This document shows positions 8,264 to 16,124 of a stretch of DNA of 64,000 nucleotides, one piece after another. Each line of letters starts with the position of its first letter. The first letter of the stretch is position 1. The notes beneath the pieces are model-generated. The model was not told the origin of the DNA, made no database searches, and was given only the letters and a program-made list of their open reading frames with translations. Origin of the DNA: Bacteroidales bacterium UBA6267 (lineage in GTDB: Bacteria > Bacteroidota > Bacteroidia > Bacteroidales > UBA1556); assembly GCA_002440745.1 (NCBI GenBank), contig DJVB01000024.1, forward strand, positions 19,574-83,573. Direction: 5' to 3'. A program made the translations under genes and the position numbers.

Positions 8264-9289
8264 TTAAAAATTTGAAGCGTAAAGTCGTTTGTTTTTAACG
8301 ATTATCCAAATAATTATTGGAGCACCAATCAGGGAAGTCACTGAGTTTATCGGTAGGGCAATATTTGTTCCTGGTAGTTGCGAGATGATATCGCAAGCTA
8401 AAAGTAGTGAAGCTCCGGTGAAAATTGAACCTGAAATAACTACAAAATGGTTGTTGGTTTTAAACAGATTCCGAACAAGATGGGGCACGGCAACACCAAT
8501 GAATGCAATCGGTCCTGCAAAAGCAGTAATCACCCCAGCAACTAAGCCGGTGATAAGGATAATCGCATAACGTATCCTCTTGAGATTGACTCCAAGAAGT
8601 TGGGCGTTATTATCACCTAAAAGCAAGATATTCAACGATTTCTGAATGGATAAGGACCAAATCAAACCTATGCTGACAACCGGAATGAGAAAATACAAAT
8701 CTCCAATTTCGACAGCTGTCAAGCTACCAAAAGTCCAAACAATATAGTTTTGTAGCAATTCGGGCGATGTAAAATATTGAATTATCCCCACAATAGAGGA
8801 AGTGAGACCGGCAATCATAATCCCGATAATAAGCAAAGAAACCGAATCATGCACACGAATGGCAATGAATAAAACCAAAAACATTACAGCCAATGCTCCA
8901 ACAATTGCCGTTAAAGCCAAGCCAAATCCACTAAAAAGTAAAAAACTCAAGCCTGTACCTCCCAACATCACCATCAAAGCCACCATAAGACTTGCGCCAC
9001 TACTGACTCCAAGTACATAAGGGCCGGCAAGAGGGTTTCGAAACAAACTTTGCATCAACACACCGCTGACCGATAAACCTGCACCAATAAACAAGGCTGC
9101 AAGAGCCCGTGGAAGACGCAAACGAAAAATTATATAGGAGTGAATGGATTCTTCCTCTTGACCAAATAAAATGGATAAAACCTTTACCGGACTAATATCT
9201 GCAGAGCCAGTTATAAGGTCGGCAACGAAGAAACTCAGCATTAAAATAGCTAAAGCCACAAAAATCCATATCGTTTTAATTCGACTCAA
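8264..9289 (-). CDS. FecCD-family iron/cobalamin ABC transporter permease
   Basis: This 341-aa polytopic membrane protein has about ten transmembrane helices. Characteristic FecCD motifs are RLPRALAALFIGAGLSVSGVLMQ, written here in two parts (RLPRALAALF near residue 54 and GAGLSVSGVLMQ after it), NPLAGPYVLGVSSGA, and GPIAFIGVAVPHLVR near residue 260, which forms the coupling region to the ATPase. It would work as a homodimer with the downstream ATPase. The start overlaps the binding-protein gene by 14 bp, consistent with a tight operon. Confidence 0.94.
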   Translation of the reverse strand: MSRIKTIWIFVALAILMLSFFVADLITGSADISPVKVLSILFGQEEESIHSYIIFRLRLPRALAALFIGAGLSVSGVLMQSLFRNPLAGPYVLGVSSGASLMVALMVMLGGTGLSFLLFSGFGLALTAIVGALAVMFLVLFIAIRVHDSVSLLIIGIMIAGLTSSIVGIIQYFTSPELLQNYIVWTFGSLTAVEIGDLYFLIPVVSIGLIWSLSIQKSLNILLLGDNNAQLLGVNLKRIRYAIILITGLVAGVITAFAGPIAFIGVAVPHLVRNLFKTNNHFVVISGSIFTGASLLLACDIISQLPGTNIALPINSVTSLIGAPIIIWIIVKNKRLYASNF

Positions 9290-10385
9290 TTTCCAAATTT
9301 TGATAAAATATTAACGGCTGATTCACAAGGTTTGGATAACAAATCTTTACTATATCCTGCAAAACTAAATCAGGCCTGCAAACCCCTGTTTCCCAATAGC
9401 CATTTGCAATTCCCTTTGAAAGGCCAAAATTATTAAAAACCTTACCCTCTTTTACAGATTTAAACTCCTTTAATCGGCTATCGGTTGAAAGCATTTCCGC
9501 AAAACTTCTCCAAGGAGCTTCTAACCAAATATCATCTTGATTATGAGCTACTAAAACCTGCTCTAAAGATAAAGGCAGCGAACCTGTTTCGGAATTCTCA
9601 AACCAGTTGTAATCCGCACCGGCATCACGAACCATTTGAGCCTTATAGCTCCGGCCTCCAGGCATATACCATGTACCATTATAATCGCTTCCAAACATAA
9701 TTCTTTTGCGCTGCACTTCCTTTGATGCTCTCAACTTCAACTCATTATAACGATTTTCGATTTCCAAAAAAATAGAATCCGCCAAAGTCGTTTTGTTATA
9801 AAGAAGACCCAAAACTTTAATCCACTCCGCTCGTCCCAAAGGATGCGTCTCAAGCCAACCAAAATTCATAATTGCCGGAATGCCAATATTTTCCAACTCC
9901 TCTGAGGCCGGATTATAAGCGGTAGTAAAAATAATATCCGGTGAACTCAAAATAAGCTTCTCTGTGTCGTAATTGATTGCCAATCCAATATCAGCAATTA
10001 GACCTTCGTGAATCATCTTAGTCACGATTGAATCATAAATACGGTCCACATCCGTAATAGCTGCAATGCTTCCATATTCATTTAATAAACTAATAAAGCC
10101 TATATAATCAAGAGAATGAATAGAAACTTTAGCCACAGGAACTACAATCCTTGATTTAGTATTTTTAAGCTGGGTTGTAGAATGAGGATAGACTTCAAAT
10201 TGCTGCAAGACCTTGCCCTCCTCCCAGGGGTTGAGAATTTGAAGAATTTTAATGCTGTCTTGTTCATTTATTCGGAAAAAACGAGCATAAGAATTTTTGT
10301 ATGGTTTTGAAATTGTCACACTGTTTTCCTTCCTTGCGCAAGAAAAAAGCAGAAATGAAACACAGATCAAAACAATAACTCTCAT
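9276..10385 (-). CDS. ABC transporter substrate-binding lipoprotein (BtuF/FecB-like)
   Basis: This 369-aa exported binding protein has a short leader and lipobox LFSC (Cys16). Class III binding-protein features are present: an N-lobe with KVSIHSLDYIGFISLL, the loop DIIFTTAYNP (equivalent of the P-S-D-V region), a long backbone helix around ETHPLGRAEWIKVLGLLY, and a C-lobe with VLVAHNQDDIWLEAPW. It delivers ligand to the FecCD permease next to it. Siderophore, haem or cobalamin are the usual ligands of this class. No TonB receptor or cobalamin riboswitch is visible nearby to decide among them. Confidence 0.9.
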   Translation of the reverse strand: MRVIVLICVSFLLFSCARKENSVTISKPYKNSYARFFRINEQDSIKILQILNPWEEGKVLQQFEVYPHSTTQLKNTKSRIVVPVAKVSIHSLDYIGFISLLNEYGSIAAITDVDRIYDSIVTKMIHEGLIADIGLAINYDTEKLILSSPDIIFTTAYNPASEELENIGIPAIMNFGWLETHPLGRAEWIKVLGLLYNKTTLADSIFLEIENRYNELKLRASKEVQRKRIMFGSDYNGTWYMPGGRSYKAQMVRDAGADYNWFENSETGSLPLSLEQVLVAHNQDDIWLEAPWRSFAEMLSTDSRLKEFKSVKEGKVFNNFGLSKGIANGYWETGVCRPDLVLQDIVKICYPNLVNQPLIFYQNLEIESN

Positions 10386-10419
10386 AAAATGAATAAATTA
10401 GCAAGTAAAAACACTTAAA

Positions 10420-11718
10420 CTAAACCACTTCCGCAACTACAAAAGTACTTCCACCAATAAATACTAAATCTTGTGCCGTTGCCGATTCTTTAGCTGCGAT
10501 TAGAGCCGAACCGACAGAGTCGTAAGTTGCTCCTATTAAACCATAAGCAGATGCTTTGGATGCCAATATTTCGGCGTCTAAACCTCGTGGAATATTGGGT
10601 TTGCAAAAATAATAAATAGCATCTCTGTCGAAATATTTTAAAACAGAATCCAATTCTTTGTCGTTAACCATACCTATAACTATATGAAGCTGAGCATATT
10701 TCATTTCTTTCAACTGCTTCATTGTCCGAGCTATTCCATCTTCATTATGACCTGTATCACAGATAATGATAGGATTTTGACCAAGTATTTGCCAGCGTCC
10801 TGAAAAATTTGTGTTAACCACCACATTTTCGATTCCGGCCAAGATTAGCTGAGGGGAAATTTTTTCATAGATTTCTAAAGTGTTAAAAACCTGAATCAAA
10901 GCAATAGCAGTTCGAATATTCTCCACCTGATAGGAACCAAGGAGTGGACTTTTACCCATATAATCTTGATTTTCAAAACTAAAAGAGAATTTGCCAGTCT
11001 GATTGAAATTATCGGTACGGTATGAAATCAAATCTTCAGCAAAAGATATTTTTGTTTCCACTTCAAGAGCTTTGCCCTCAAAAACTTCAGAAGTTTCATC
11101 TTGGCTTCGACCAATAATAACAGGAGTGTGTTTTTTGAAAATCCCGGCTTTTTCCCAAGCAATCTTTTGAATCGTATCCCCCAGAAACTGTTTATGATCA
11201 AAACTGATATTAGTAACTGCCGAAAGAATAGACCTCACGATATTTGTGGAATCAAGCCGTCCTCCCATACCAACTTCAATCACCGCAATATCAATATTTT
11301 GACTAGCAAAATACAGCATTCCCATTATAAAACTCAATTCAAAAAAGGAAGGAGAGATTTCTTTAATTTCCTTCTGCAAAGGTCCATTTTGAATCTGTTT
11401 CACAAAATCAATCACAAAAGATTCAGGCATCAACTGACCATTGATTCGGAATCGCTCCCTAAAATCGGTCAAATGAGGGGAAGTAAAAAGAGCAGTGCGT
11501 AATCCTGCCTCTTGCAAAATGCTGGCAGTCAGATGCGAAACAGAGCCTTTTCCGTTTGTACCGGCAATGTGAATGGACGGAAACTGTAGCTCAGGATTGC
11601 CAAAAAGTTTGGCCAACTCAATAGTATTGCGCAAATCTGCTTTGTAGGCAGCAGCCCCAACCCTTTGAAACATCGGAAGTTGCTCTTGCAAATAGGTAAC
11701 AGCTTCGTTATAGTTCAT
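10420..11718 (-). CDS. folC: Bifunctional folylpolyglutamate/dihydrofolate synthase
   Basis: This 432-aa Mur-ligase-type enzyme adds glutamate to dihydropteroate or folates. The P-loop is HIAGTNGKGSVSH (about residues 51-63), followed by the folate/metal loop TSPHLTDFRERFRING. The Mur-ligase central motif VIEVGMGGRLDSTN (near residue 150) and the C-terminal domain CDTGHNEDGI are present. The length is normal. Its start overlaps the end of the kinase-like gene upstream (11708-11718). The folP gene of the same pathway lies at 23.4 kb, not in the same operon. Confidence 0.95.
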   Translation of the reverse strand: MNYNEAVTYLQEQLPMFQRVGAAAYKADLRNTIELAKLFGNPELQFPSIHIAGTNGKGSVSHLTASILQEAGLRTALFTSPHLTDFRERFRINGQLMPESFVIDFVKQIQNGPLQKEIKEISPSFFELSFIMGMLYFASQNIDIAVIEVGMGGRLDSTNIVRSILSAVTNISFDHKQFLGDTIQKIAWEKAGIFKKHTPVIIGRSQDETSEVFEGKALEVETKISFAEDLISYRTDNFNQTGKFSFSFENQDYMGKSPLLGSYQVENIRTAIALIQVFNTLEIYEKISPQLILAGIENVVVNTNFSGRWQILGQNPIIICDTGHNEDGIARTMKQLKEMKYAQLHIVIGMVNDKELDSVLKYFDRDAIYYFCKPNIPRGLDAEILASKASAYGLIGATYDSVGSALIAAKESATAQDLVFIGGSTFVVAEVV

Positions 11719-12547
11719 TTAAGTGAAATTTAGCAATATCCTCCATAGGCGACTGTACTATTCTTCCTATTTCGTATCCATATTTCGCTGCAGATACTTT
11801 CAGAAAATCGGCAAAATAATAAGAAATAGAACCCACCAAACCAACACTATAATTAGTTGGCATTAAATTATTTATATAGTTATACTTAAAGTAATTATCA
11901 AACTGATTTTGACAGATCATTTGCAGCAGTTCGTCTTGAATATTATCTTTAATAAATGGAACAAAAGAAGCCAAAAATCTATTTGGAAAGGGCTTGGAAT
12001 AGAGTTGATTTTTAACAAAGTCAGGTGACATATCATACTGATTTTGCATTTTTTCACGAAGCGATTCGGACAATTCTTTGTAGAAAAAAGCCCTCAATAG
12101 TTCTCGCCCTAATGATGCTCCACTTCCATCCTCCCCTAATTGATATCCCATTGAAGAAACCCCTCTAACAATTTCTTTTCCATCGAATAGCACCGTATTA
12201 CTTCCGGTTCCTAAGATGCTCGCAATTCCTGCTGATTTTCCAAATAGAGCCCGAGCCGCACCCAAGATATCAGAATAAACCTCAATATTTGACTTATCGA
12301 AGCGCAATCTTAGCTGAAGGATCATTCTATCTTTTTGGGCTTCAGAGCAGCCACTTCCATAGAAAAAAATGTTGTGAATTTCTATTTCGGAATCAATTTC
12401 AATCTCATGCAAAACAGATTGCATAAGCTCATTGGAAACATGATACGGATTTAAACCGATTGTTTGCAATTTAAGCATTGGATTTCCTTGATAATCCATT
12501 AATAACCAATCTGTTTTGGTGCTTCCGCTATCTGCAATTAAAATCAT
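11708..12547 (-). CDS. N-acetylglucosamine kinase-like ATPase (BadF/BadG family)
   Basis: This is an ASKHA-fold sugar kinase-like protein. The phosphate-1 motif is DSGSTKTDWLLMD directly after the start, and the phosphate-2 region is ILGTGSNTVLFDG. GYQLGEDGSGASLGRELL matches the Bacteroidota GlcNAc kinase homologues. The start is set at 12547 (MILIADSGS), just after the RNase Z stop. A longer frame from 12565 would add six residues inside RNase Z and is less likely. Phosphorylation of GlcNAc released from peptidoglycan or chitin is the family expectation, not proven here. It sits in a five-gene minus-strand run with rnz and folC. Confidence 0.87.
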   Translation of the reverse strand: MILIADSGSTKTDWLLMDYQGNPMLKLQTIGLNPYHVSNELMQSVLHEIEIDSEIEIHNIFFYGSGCSEAQKDRMILQLRLRFDKSNIEVYSDILGAARALFGKSAGIASILGTGSNTVLFDGKEIVRGVSSMGYQLGEDGSGASLGRELLRAFFYKELSESLREKMQNQYDMSPDFVKNQLYSKPFPNRFLASFVPFIKDNIQDELLQMICQNQFDNYFKYNYINNLMPTNYSVGLVGSISYYFADFLKVSAAKYGYEIGRIVQSPMEDIAKFHLNEL

Positions 12548-12548
12548 A

Positions 12549-13457
12549 TTAAAACTCAATTTCAAGTCCGTCTTGGGCGACTATTGTGTTGGGAAATATT
12601 TGCTGTGCTTCAACTTTTAAATGATCGACATTTTTGTATCGGGATGAAAAATGGCCAATCAATAATTGGGATACTTCTGCCATCAATGCGATTTTTGCCG
12701 CTTGAGCAGCTGTAGAGTGCTTCTTCTTTGACGCTTCTTTTTCCAATTCATTGCCAAAAGTTGCCTCATGATATAGTAAATCAACCTTTAAAATATTCTT
12801 AGCCAACGATTCAACAAACGCTGTATCAGACATATAGGCAAACTTTTTTATGAAGGGATCATTGGTGATTTCAGAATTTGGAAAGACAAGACCATTCGAG
12901 TCGATAAAGTCATCGCCTGCCTGAATTTTCTGACGCCATTTGAAGGAAACTGCATTAGACTCCAAAAAATCCGGAAGCAAGCTGCGATTCAAATTTACCT
13001 GTTCAATAAGATAGCCATAAGTCGAAATACCGTGATGCAGTGGAAAAGCATAAATCGTAAAATCCTTTGCTCTAATAATTGGAGTTTTTGTTTGAGTCGA
13101 AATTTCAATAAAGTCAATCTCAAAAACAGGTTCTTTGTTGACCATATCTAAAACGTTATAAACCAATGTCTTTAATCCGGGAGGAGAAATGATTGTCAGA
13201 GGTTTTTGACGATTCAACATGATAAAAGTATTTATCAATCCAAAGATACCAAAAAAGTGATCGCCATGTAGGTGAGAAATTAAGATGTAGTCTATACGGG
13301 AACGTTTGACCCCAAATTTTTTCAGTTGAAATTGAGTGCCTTCACCACAATCGAATAAAATTATGGAACTGTTTACATCAAGAGCTTGCGCGCTCAACAT
13401 TCGATTCTCAGTCGGTAGCGCAGAACTTGACCCTAAAACAGTTAATTTCCAGTGCAT
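12549..13457 (-). CDS. rnz: Ribonuclease Z
   Basis: This 302-aa metallo-beta-lactamase-fold endonuclease matures the 3' ends of tRNA precursors. The zinc motif is SHLHGDHFFG with H62, H64, D66 and H67. Further ligands are seen in PLHHGI, YMSDTAF and the C-terminal IGHFSSRY. The DCGEGTQFQL motif after strand 3 is typical of the short RNase Z form. The start ATG shares one base with the stop of the upstream T9SS protein gene. The length fits the short bacterial form. Confidence 0.95.
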   Translation of the reverse strand: MHWKLTVLGSSSALPTENRMLSAQALDVNSSIILFDCGEGTQFQLKKFGVKRSRIDYILISHLHGDHFFGIFGLINTFIMLNRQKPLTIISPPGLKTLVYNVLDMVNKEPVFEIDFIEISTQTKTPIIRAKDFTIYAFPLHHGISTYGYLIEQVNLNRSLLPDFLESNAVSFKWRQKIQAGDDFIDSNGLVFPNSEITNDPFIKKFAYMSDTAFVESLAKNILKVDLLYHEATFGNELEKEASKKKHSTAAQAAKIALMAEVSQLLIGHFSSRYKNVDHLKVEAQQIFPNTIVAQDGLEIEF

Positions 13458-14191
13458 TATCTTATCATCATGCGTTTCACAATGGTTGAAGAACCATTAG
13501 AAATTTTATAAAAATACACTCCGGCAGGAAGTCCGCTACGATTAAAAATCAAAACATTATATCCTTTGATACCATTCTCTTCTTGTGCAAAAACTCGTGA
13601 GCCAGCCATATTGAAAACCTCAAAATTAACCTGTGAAGGAACAGGTAAATAATATGTTATAGAAGTATTGATTTCCACAGGATTAGGCATATTTTGAGTA
13701 ACAGAAAACTCGTTTTTAGTAATTTCTTCAACAGCCACATGAGTTGAGTCAAGTACATGAAGCTTAAATTTCTGATTTACAGGAACCGGAGTTGTAAGAT
13801 TGGCAACATAACCGTCAATTTGCACAACACAATTATAAGTGCCTACATCGGCCATTGTTGGATTGCCTTGAATTACAATACATCCGAAAGAGTTTGCCGG
13901 CCAAAAATTATTGGAGGAATTAGTTATATAGTTGAATCCTGTTGGCAATCCGGTAATTGAAATCAATCCGGCAGAATCAATTGGAATTGGGATGCCATTT
14001 ATAGTATATGTTTGAGGAATGCTCACATGAACGGTTATATCATAAGCTTGGGTAGCAACGGCAGGCGGTAACCCTTGTGAAGTATCAGGCACGGTAAGTT
14101 GTGGACCGGCAAAAGGCACAGGAGTACATTGTGAAAATGCTACGTTTAAACCAAAAACGGTAAAACTTAAAAATAATAATAATTTTTTCAT
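13457..14191 (-). CDS. Secreted protein with type IX secretion C-terminal sorting domain
   Basis: The start is taken at 14191, which gives a clean signal peptide (MKKLLLFLSFTVFGLNVAFS, cleavage before QC). A frame from 14221 would add ten unlikely residues. The middle of the protein, about residues 25-150, is an unassigned beta-rich segment. The last ~75 residues are a Por-type sorting domain: SVTQNMPNPVEINTSITYYL, then FNMAGSRVF, GLPAGVYFYKI and a basic end VKRMMIR. This domain directs export through the T9SS and often attachment to the cell surface. No catalytic motif is visible, so the cargo function is unknown. Confidence 0.85.
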   Translation of the reverse strand: MKKLLLFLSFTVFGLNVAFSQCTPVPFAGPQLTVPDTSQGLPPAVATQAYDITVHVSIPQTYTINGIPIPIDSAGLISITGLPTGFNYITNSSNNFWPANSFGCIVIQGNPTMADVGTYNCVVQIDGYVANLTTPVPVNQKFKLHVLDSTHVAVEEITKNEFSVTQNMPNPVEINTSITYYLPVPSQVNFEVFNMAGSRVFAQEENGIKGYNVLIFNRSGLPAGVYFYKISNGSSTIVKRMMIR

Positions 14192-14335
14192 GAAAATATA
14201 GTTTAAAAAATTAAATATCAATTATTTACGGTTACAATAATAAAAATCAAAACGTTAAGAACCAATTTAAATATTGGTTAAAGATTTTGAAAAATAGTTA
14301 GACAAAAATAGGAAAAAAGGTTGTTCAAAATACTG

Positions 14336-14665
14336 CTATTCCTTTTTTAATTGCTCGAAATCATCACCAATAAGAATAAAGATATCTTCGTTATCCTTCT
14401 TCATTAAATACTCTTCACGGGCATATCGTTCAAGATTACCAGTCTGAGAAGCCAAATCCTTCAAAGCAATACTATCTTTCTCTATTTCAGTAAGATAAAA
14501 GTCGCGTTCAGTTTTCATTTTCTTCAATTGCCGCGACATTTTCACCTGACTTGATATATTATTGACATCAAATATTAGGGTATAGATCAAAAAAATGACC
14601 GTTGCAATGACGTATTTATTATAAAGTATTTTCGGAATTCTTCGAAAAAATCTCATGGTTTTCAA
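14336..14665 (-). CDS. FtsB/DivIC-like septum formation initiator protein
   Basis: This 109-aa single-pass membrane protein has a short cytoplasmic N-terminus, one transmembrane helix (about residues 18-35, KYVIATVIFLIYTLIFDV), then a coiled coil (residues 40-75). The C-terminal segment LERYAREEYLMKKDNEDIFIL is the family's conserved [ER]xxAREEYxMK...E motif. It is expected to join FtsL/FtsQ in the divisome. A second Met three residues in is an alternative start. The gene stands alone and diverges from the LolE-like gene. Confidence 0.88.
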   Translation of the reverse strand: MKTMRFFRRIPKILYNKYVIATVIFLIYTLIFDVNNISSQVKMSRQLKKMKTERDFYLTEIEKDSIALKDLASQTGNLERYAREEYLMKKDNEDIFILIGDDFEQLKKE

Positions 14666-14756
14666 GCGATTTAATAAAATATCAAAAGCAAAGATATTTA
14701 TGAAAACTTAAAGGAAATGCCTTAATCATATTACTTATTCACCTCTTTATGTTAGC

Positions 14757-14774
14757 AATGTCCCCCATTGGGGA
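14757..14774. repeat. Possible degenerate REP-like hairpin
   Basis: AATGTCCCCCATTGGGGA resembles the inverted REP unit near 6.7 kb (AATGTCACCCCTTCGGGGT), with a changed loop. One hairpin alone is weak evidence. Confidence 0.3.
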
Positions 14775-14868
14775 AAGCCTGCGTGCAAAATATAATCCGA
14801 TTGGAATATTCAAAATTTCAATTCCCAAATCTCTTCATTTTCCATATTTCTAACGAATGAAAAACACC

Positions 14869-14876
14869 TATTTTTG
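14869..14876 (+). promoter_or_regulatory. -7 box inside the annotated 5' end of the LolE-like gene
   Basis: TATTTTTG matches TAnnTTTG. A transcript starting roughly 7 nt further on would exclude the ATG at 14857 and favour the TTG at 14893. Confidence 0.45.
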
Positions 14877-14892
14877 CCGCAAACTTGACAAT

Positions 14893-16110
14893 TTGAAATT
14901 AGAAACCTACATATCGCGAAAATTATTCAAAAGTTCGGAAACAAATTTTTCCAAAACTATATTAAAAATCTCGGTAATAAGCGTAGCTTTAGGACTTTCG
15001 GTAATGATTTTGTCCATTGGAGTTTCGATGGGTTTTCAAAAAGCAGTAAAAGAAAAAGTTGCCGGATTTGAAGGTGATATTCGTATTTCCAATTTTGATT
15101 ATAACCAATCTGCTGAGCTAACACCCATTAATTCAGATAGTTTACTATTAAACCAACTTCTCCGCGTCCATAATGTTCAGGCAGTTCAGCCATTCGCCTT
15201 AAAGGGAGGAATTATCAAGCATGAGAAATTAATATCAGGAATAATCTTAAAGGGAGTTACGCCGAGTTATAATTGGTCATTCTTTAAATCACATTTAACT
15301 ATCGGAAGATTTCCAAATTTAACAGACTCCACAACTTTAAATAACGTGTTGATTTCGGATAATTTAGCGCGTAAACTTCACTTAGACACAAGTACCAGTT
15401 TTTATATCTATTTCATTCAGGAGCCACCTCGAGTTAGAAAATTGAAGGTTGTTGGCGTTTTTAATACAGGCTTTGAAGAATTTGATGCCAATTATATTCT
15501 GGGGGATATAAAACTAATTCAAAAAATCAATGGATGGTCTGATAATCAAGTATCTGGAATTGAAATTCATTTGTCAAATACTGAGCAAGCCATTTTGTCT
15601 TCAGAACAAATAAACAATCTGATTGATTATAACTTAAAAGCCGAATCGCTTGCTGAACGGTATCCGCTTATCACAGATTGGTTAAAGCTTCTCGACACTA
15701 ACGTTCTATTTATCATAGGCTTAATGGTTATAATTGCCGGCATTACCATCATTGCCACGATATTAATTCTTATTCTTGAAAAAACAAGTTTTATTGGAGT
15801 TTTAAAATCGATGGGAGCCTCAAACCGAATGATTCAAAAAATATTTTTTTACCAAGCAATTTACTTGATAGGCATTGGTATGATTGCAGGCAATGTAATT
15901 GGGTTAACCTTAGGTTTCTTACAGAAAAAGTTTGAGCTTATTCCTCTTGATCCGGTAAATTATTACATGAACACCGTACCATTTCATATTGACATTCAGT
16001 CCGTTATCCTGTTAAATTTGGGCGTTTTATTCGTTATTGGATTGATGATTCTTTGGCCTGTAAACACCATTTCGAACATATCACCAATTCGAGCAATTCG
16101 TTTTAAATAA
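14893..16110 (+). CDS. LolE/LolC-like ABC transporter permease (MacB/FtsX fold)
   Basis: This integral membrane protein has the MacB_PCD/FtsX layout: TM1 (about residues 23-45), a large periplasmic domain, then three TM helices at the C-terminus with LILEKTSFIGVLKSMGASNRMI, the coupling helix to a LolD-type ATPase. It is likely to take part in lipoprotein release to the outer membrane. The start is set at TTG 14893, giving MKLETYISRKLF as in many Bacteroidota homologues. An ATG at 14857 overlaps a good -7 box and is less likely. No ATPase gene is adjacent, which is usual in this phylum. Confidence 0.86.
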   Translation: MKLETYISRKLFKSSETNFSKTILKISVISVALGLSVMILSIGVSMGFQKAVKEKVAGFEGDIRISNFDYNQSAELTPINSDSLLLNQLLRVHNVQAVQPFALKGGIIKHEKLISGIILKGVTPSYNWSFFKSHLTIGRFPNLTDSTTLNNVLISDNLARKLHLDTSTSFYIYFIQEPPRVRKLKVVGVFNTGFEEFDANYILGDIKLIQKINGWSDNQVSGIEIHLSNTEQAILSSEQINNLIDYNLKAESLAERYPLITDWLKLLDTNVLFIIGLMVIIAGITIIATILILILEKTSFIGVLKSMGASNRMIQKIFFYQAIYLIGIGMIAGNVIGLTLGFLQKKFELIPLDPVNYYMNTVPFHIDIQSVILLNLGVLFVIGLMILWPVNTISNISPIRAIRFK

Positions 16111-16124
16111 CTCCAATTACATTG

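Noticed and set aside
9276..10385. Cobalamin-specific assignment of the ABC importer
   Set aside because: No cobalamin riboswitch, BtuB-like receptor or cobamide gene is adjacent, so siderophore or haem remain equally possible.
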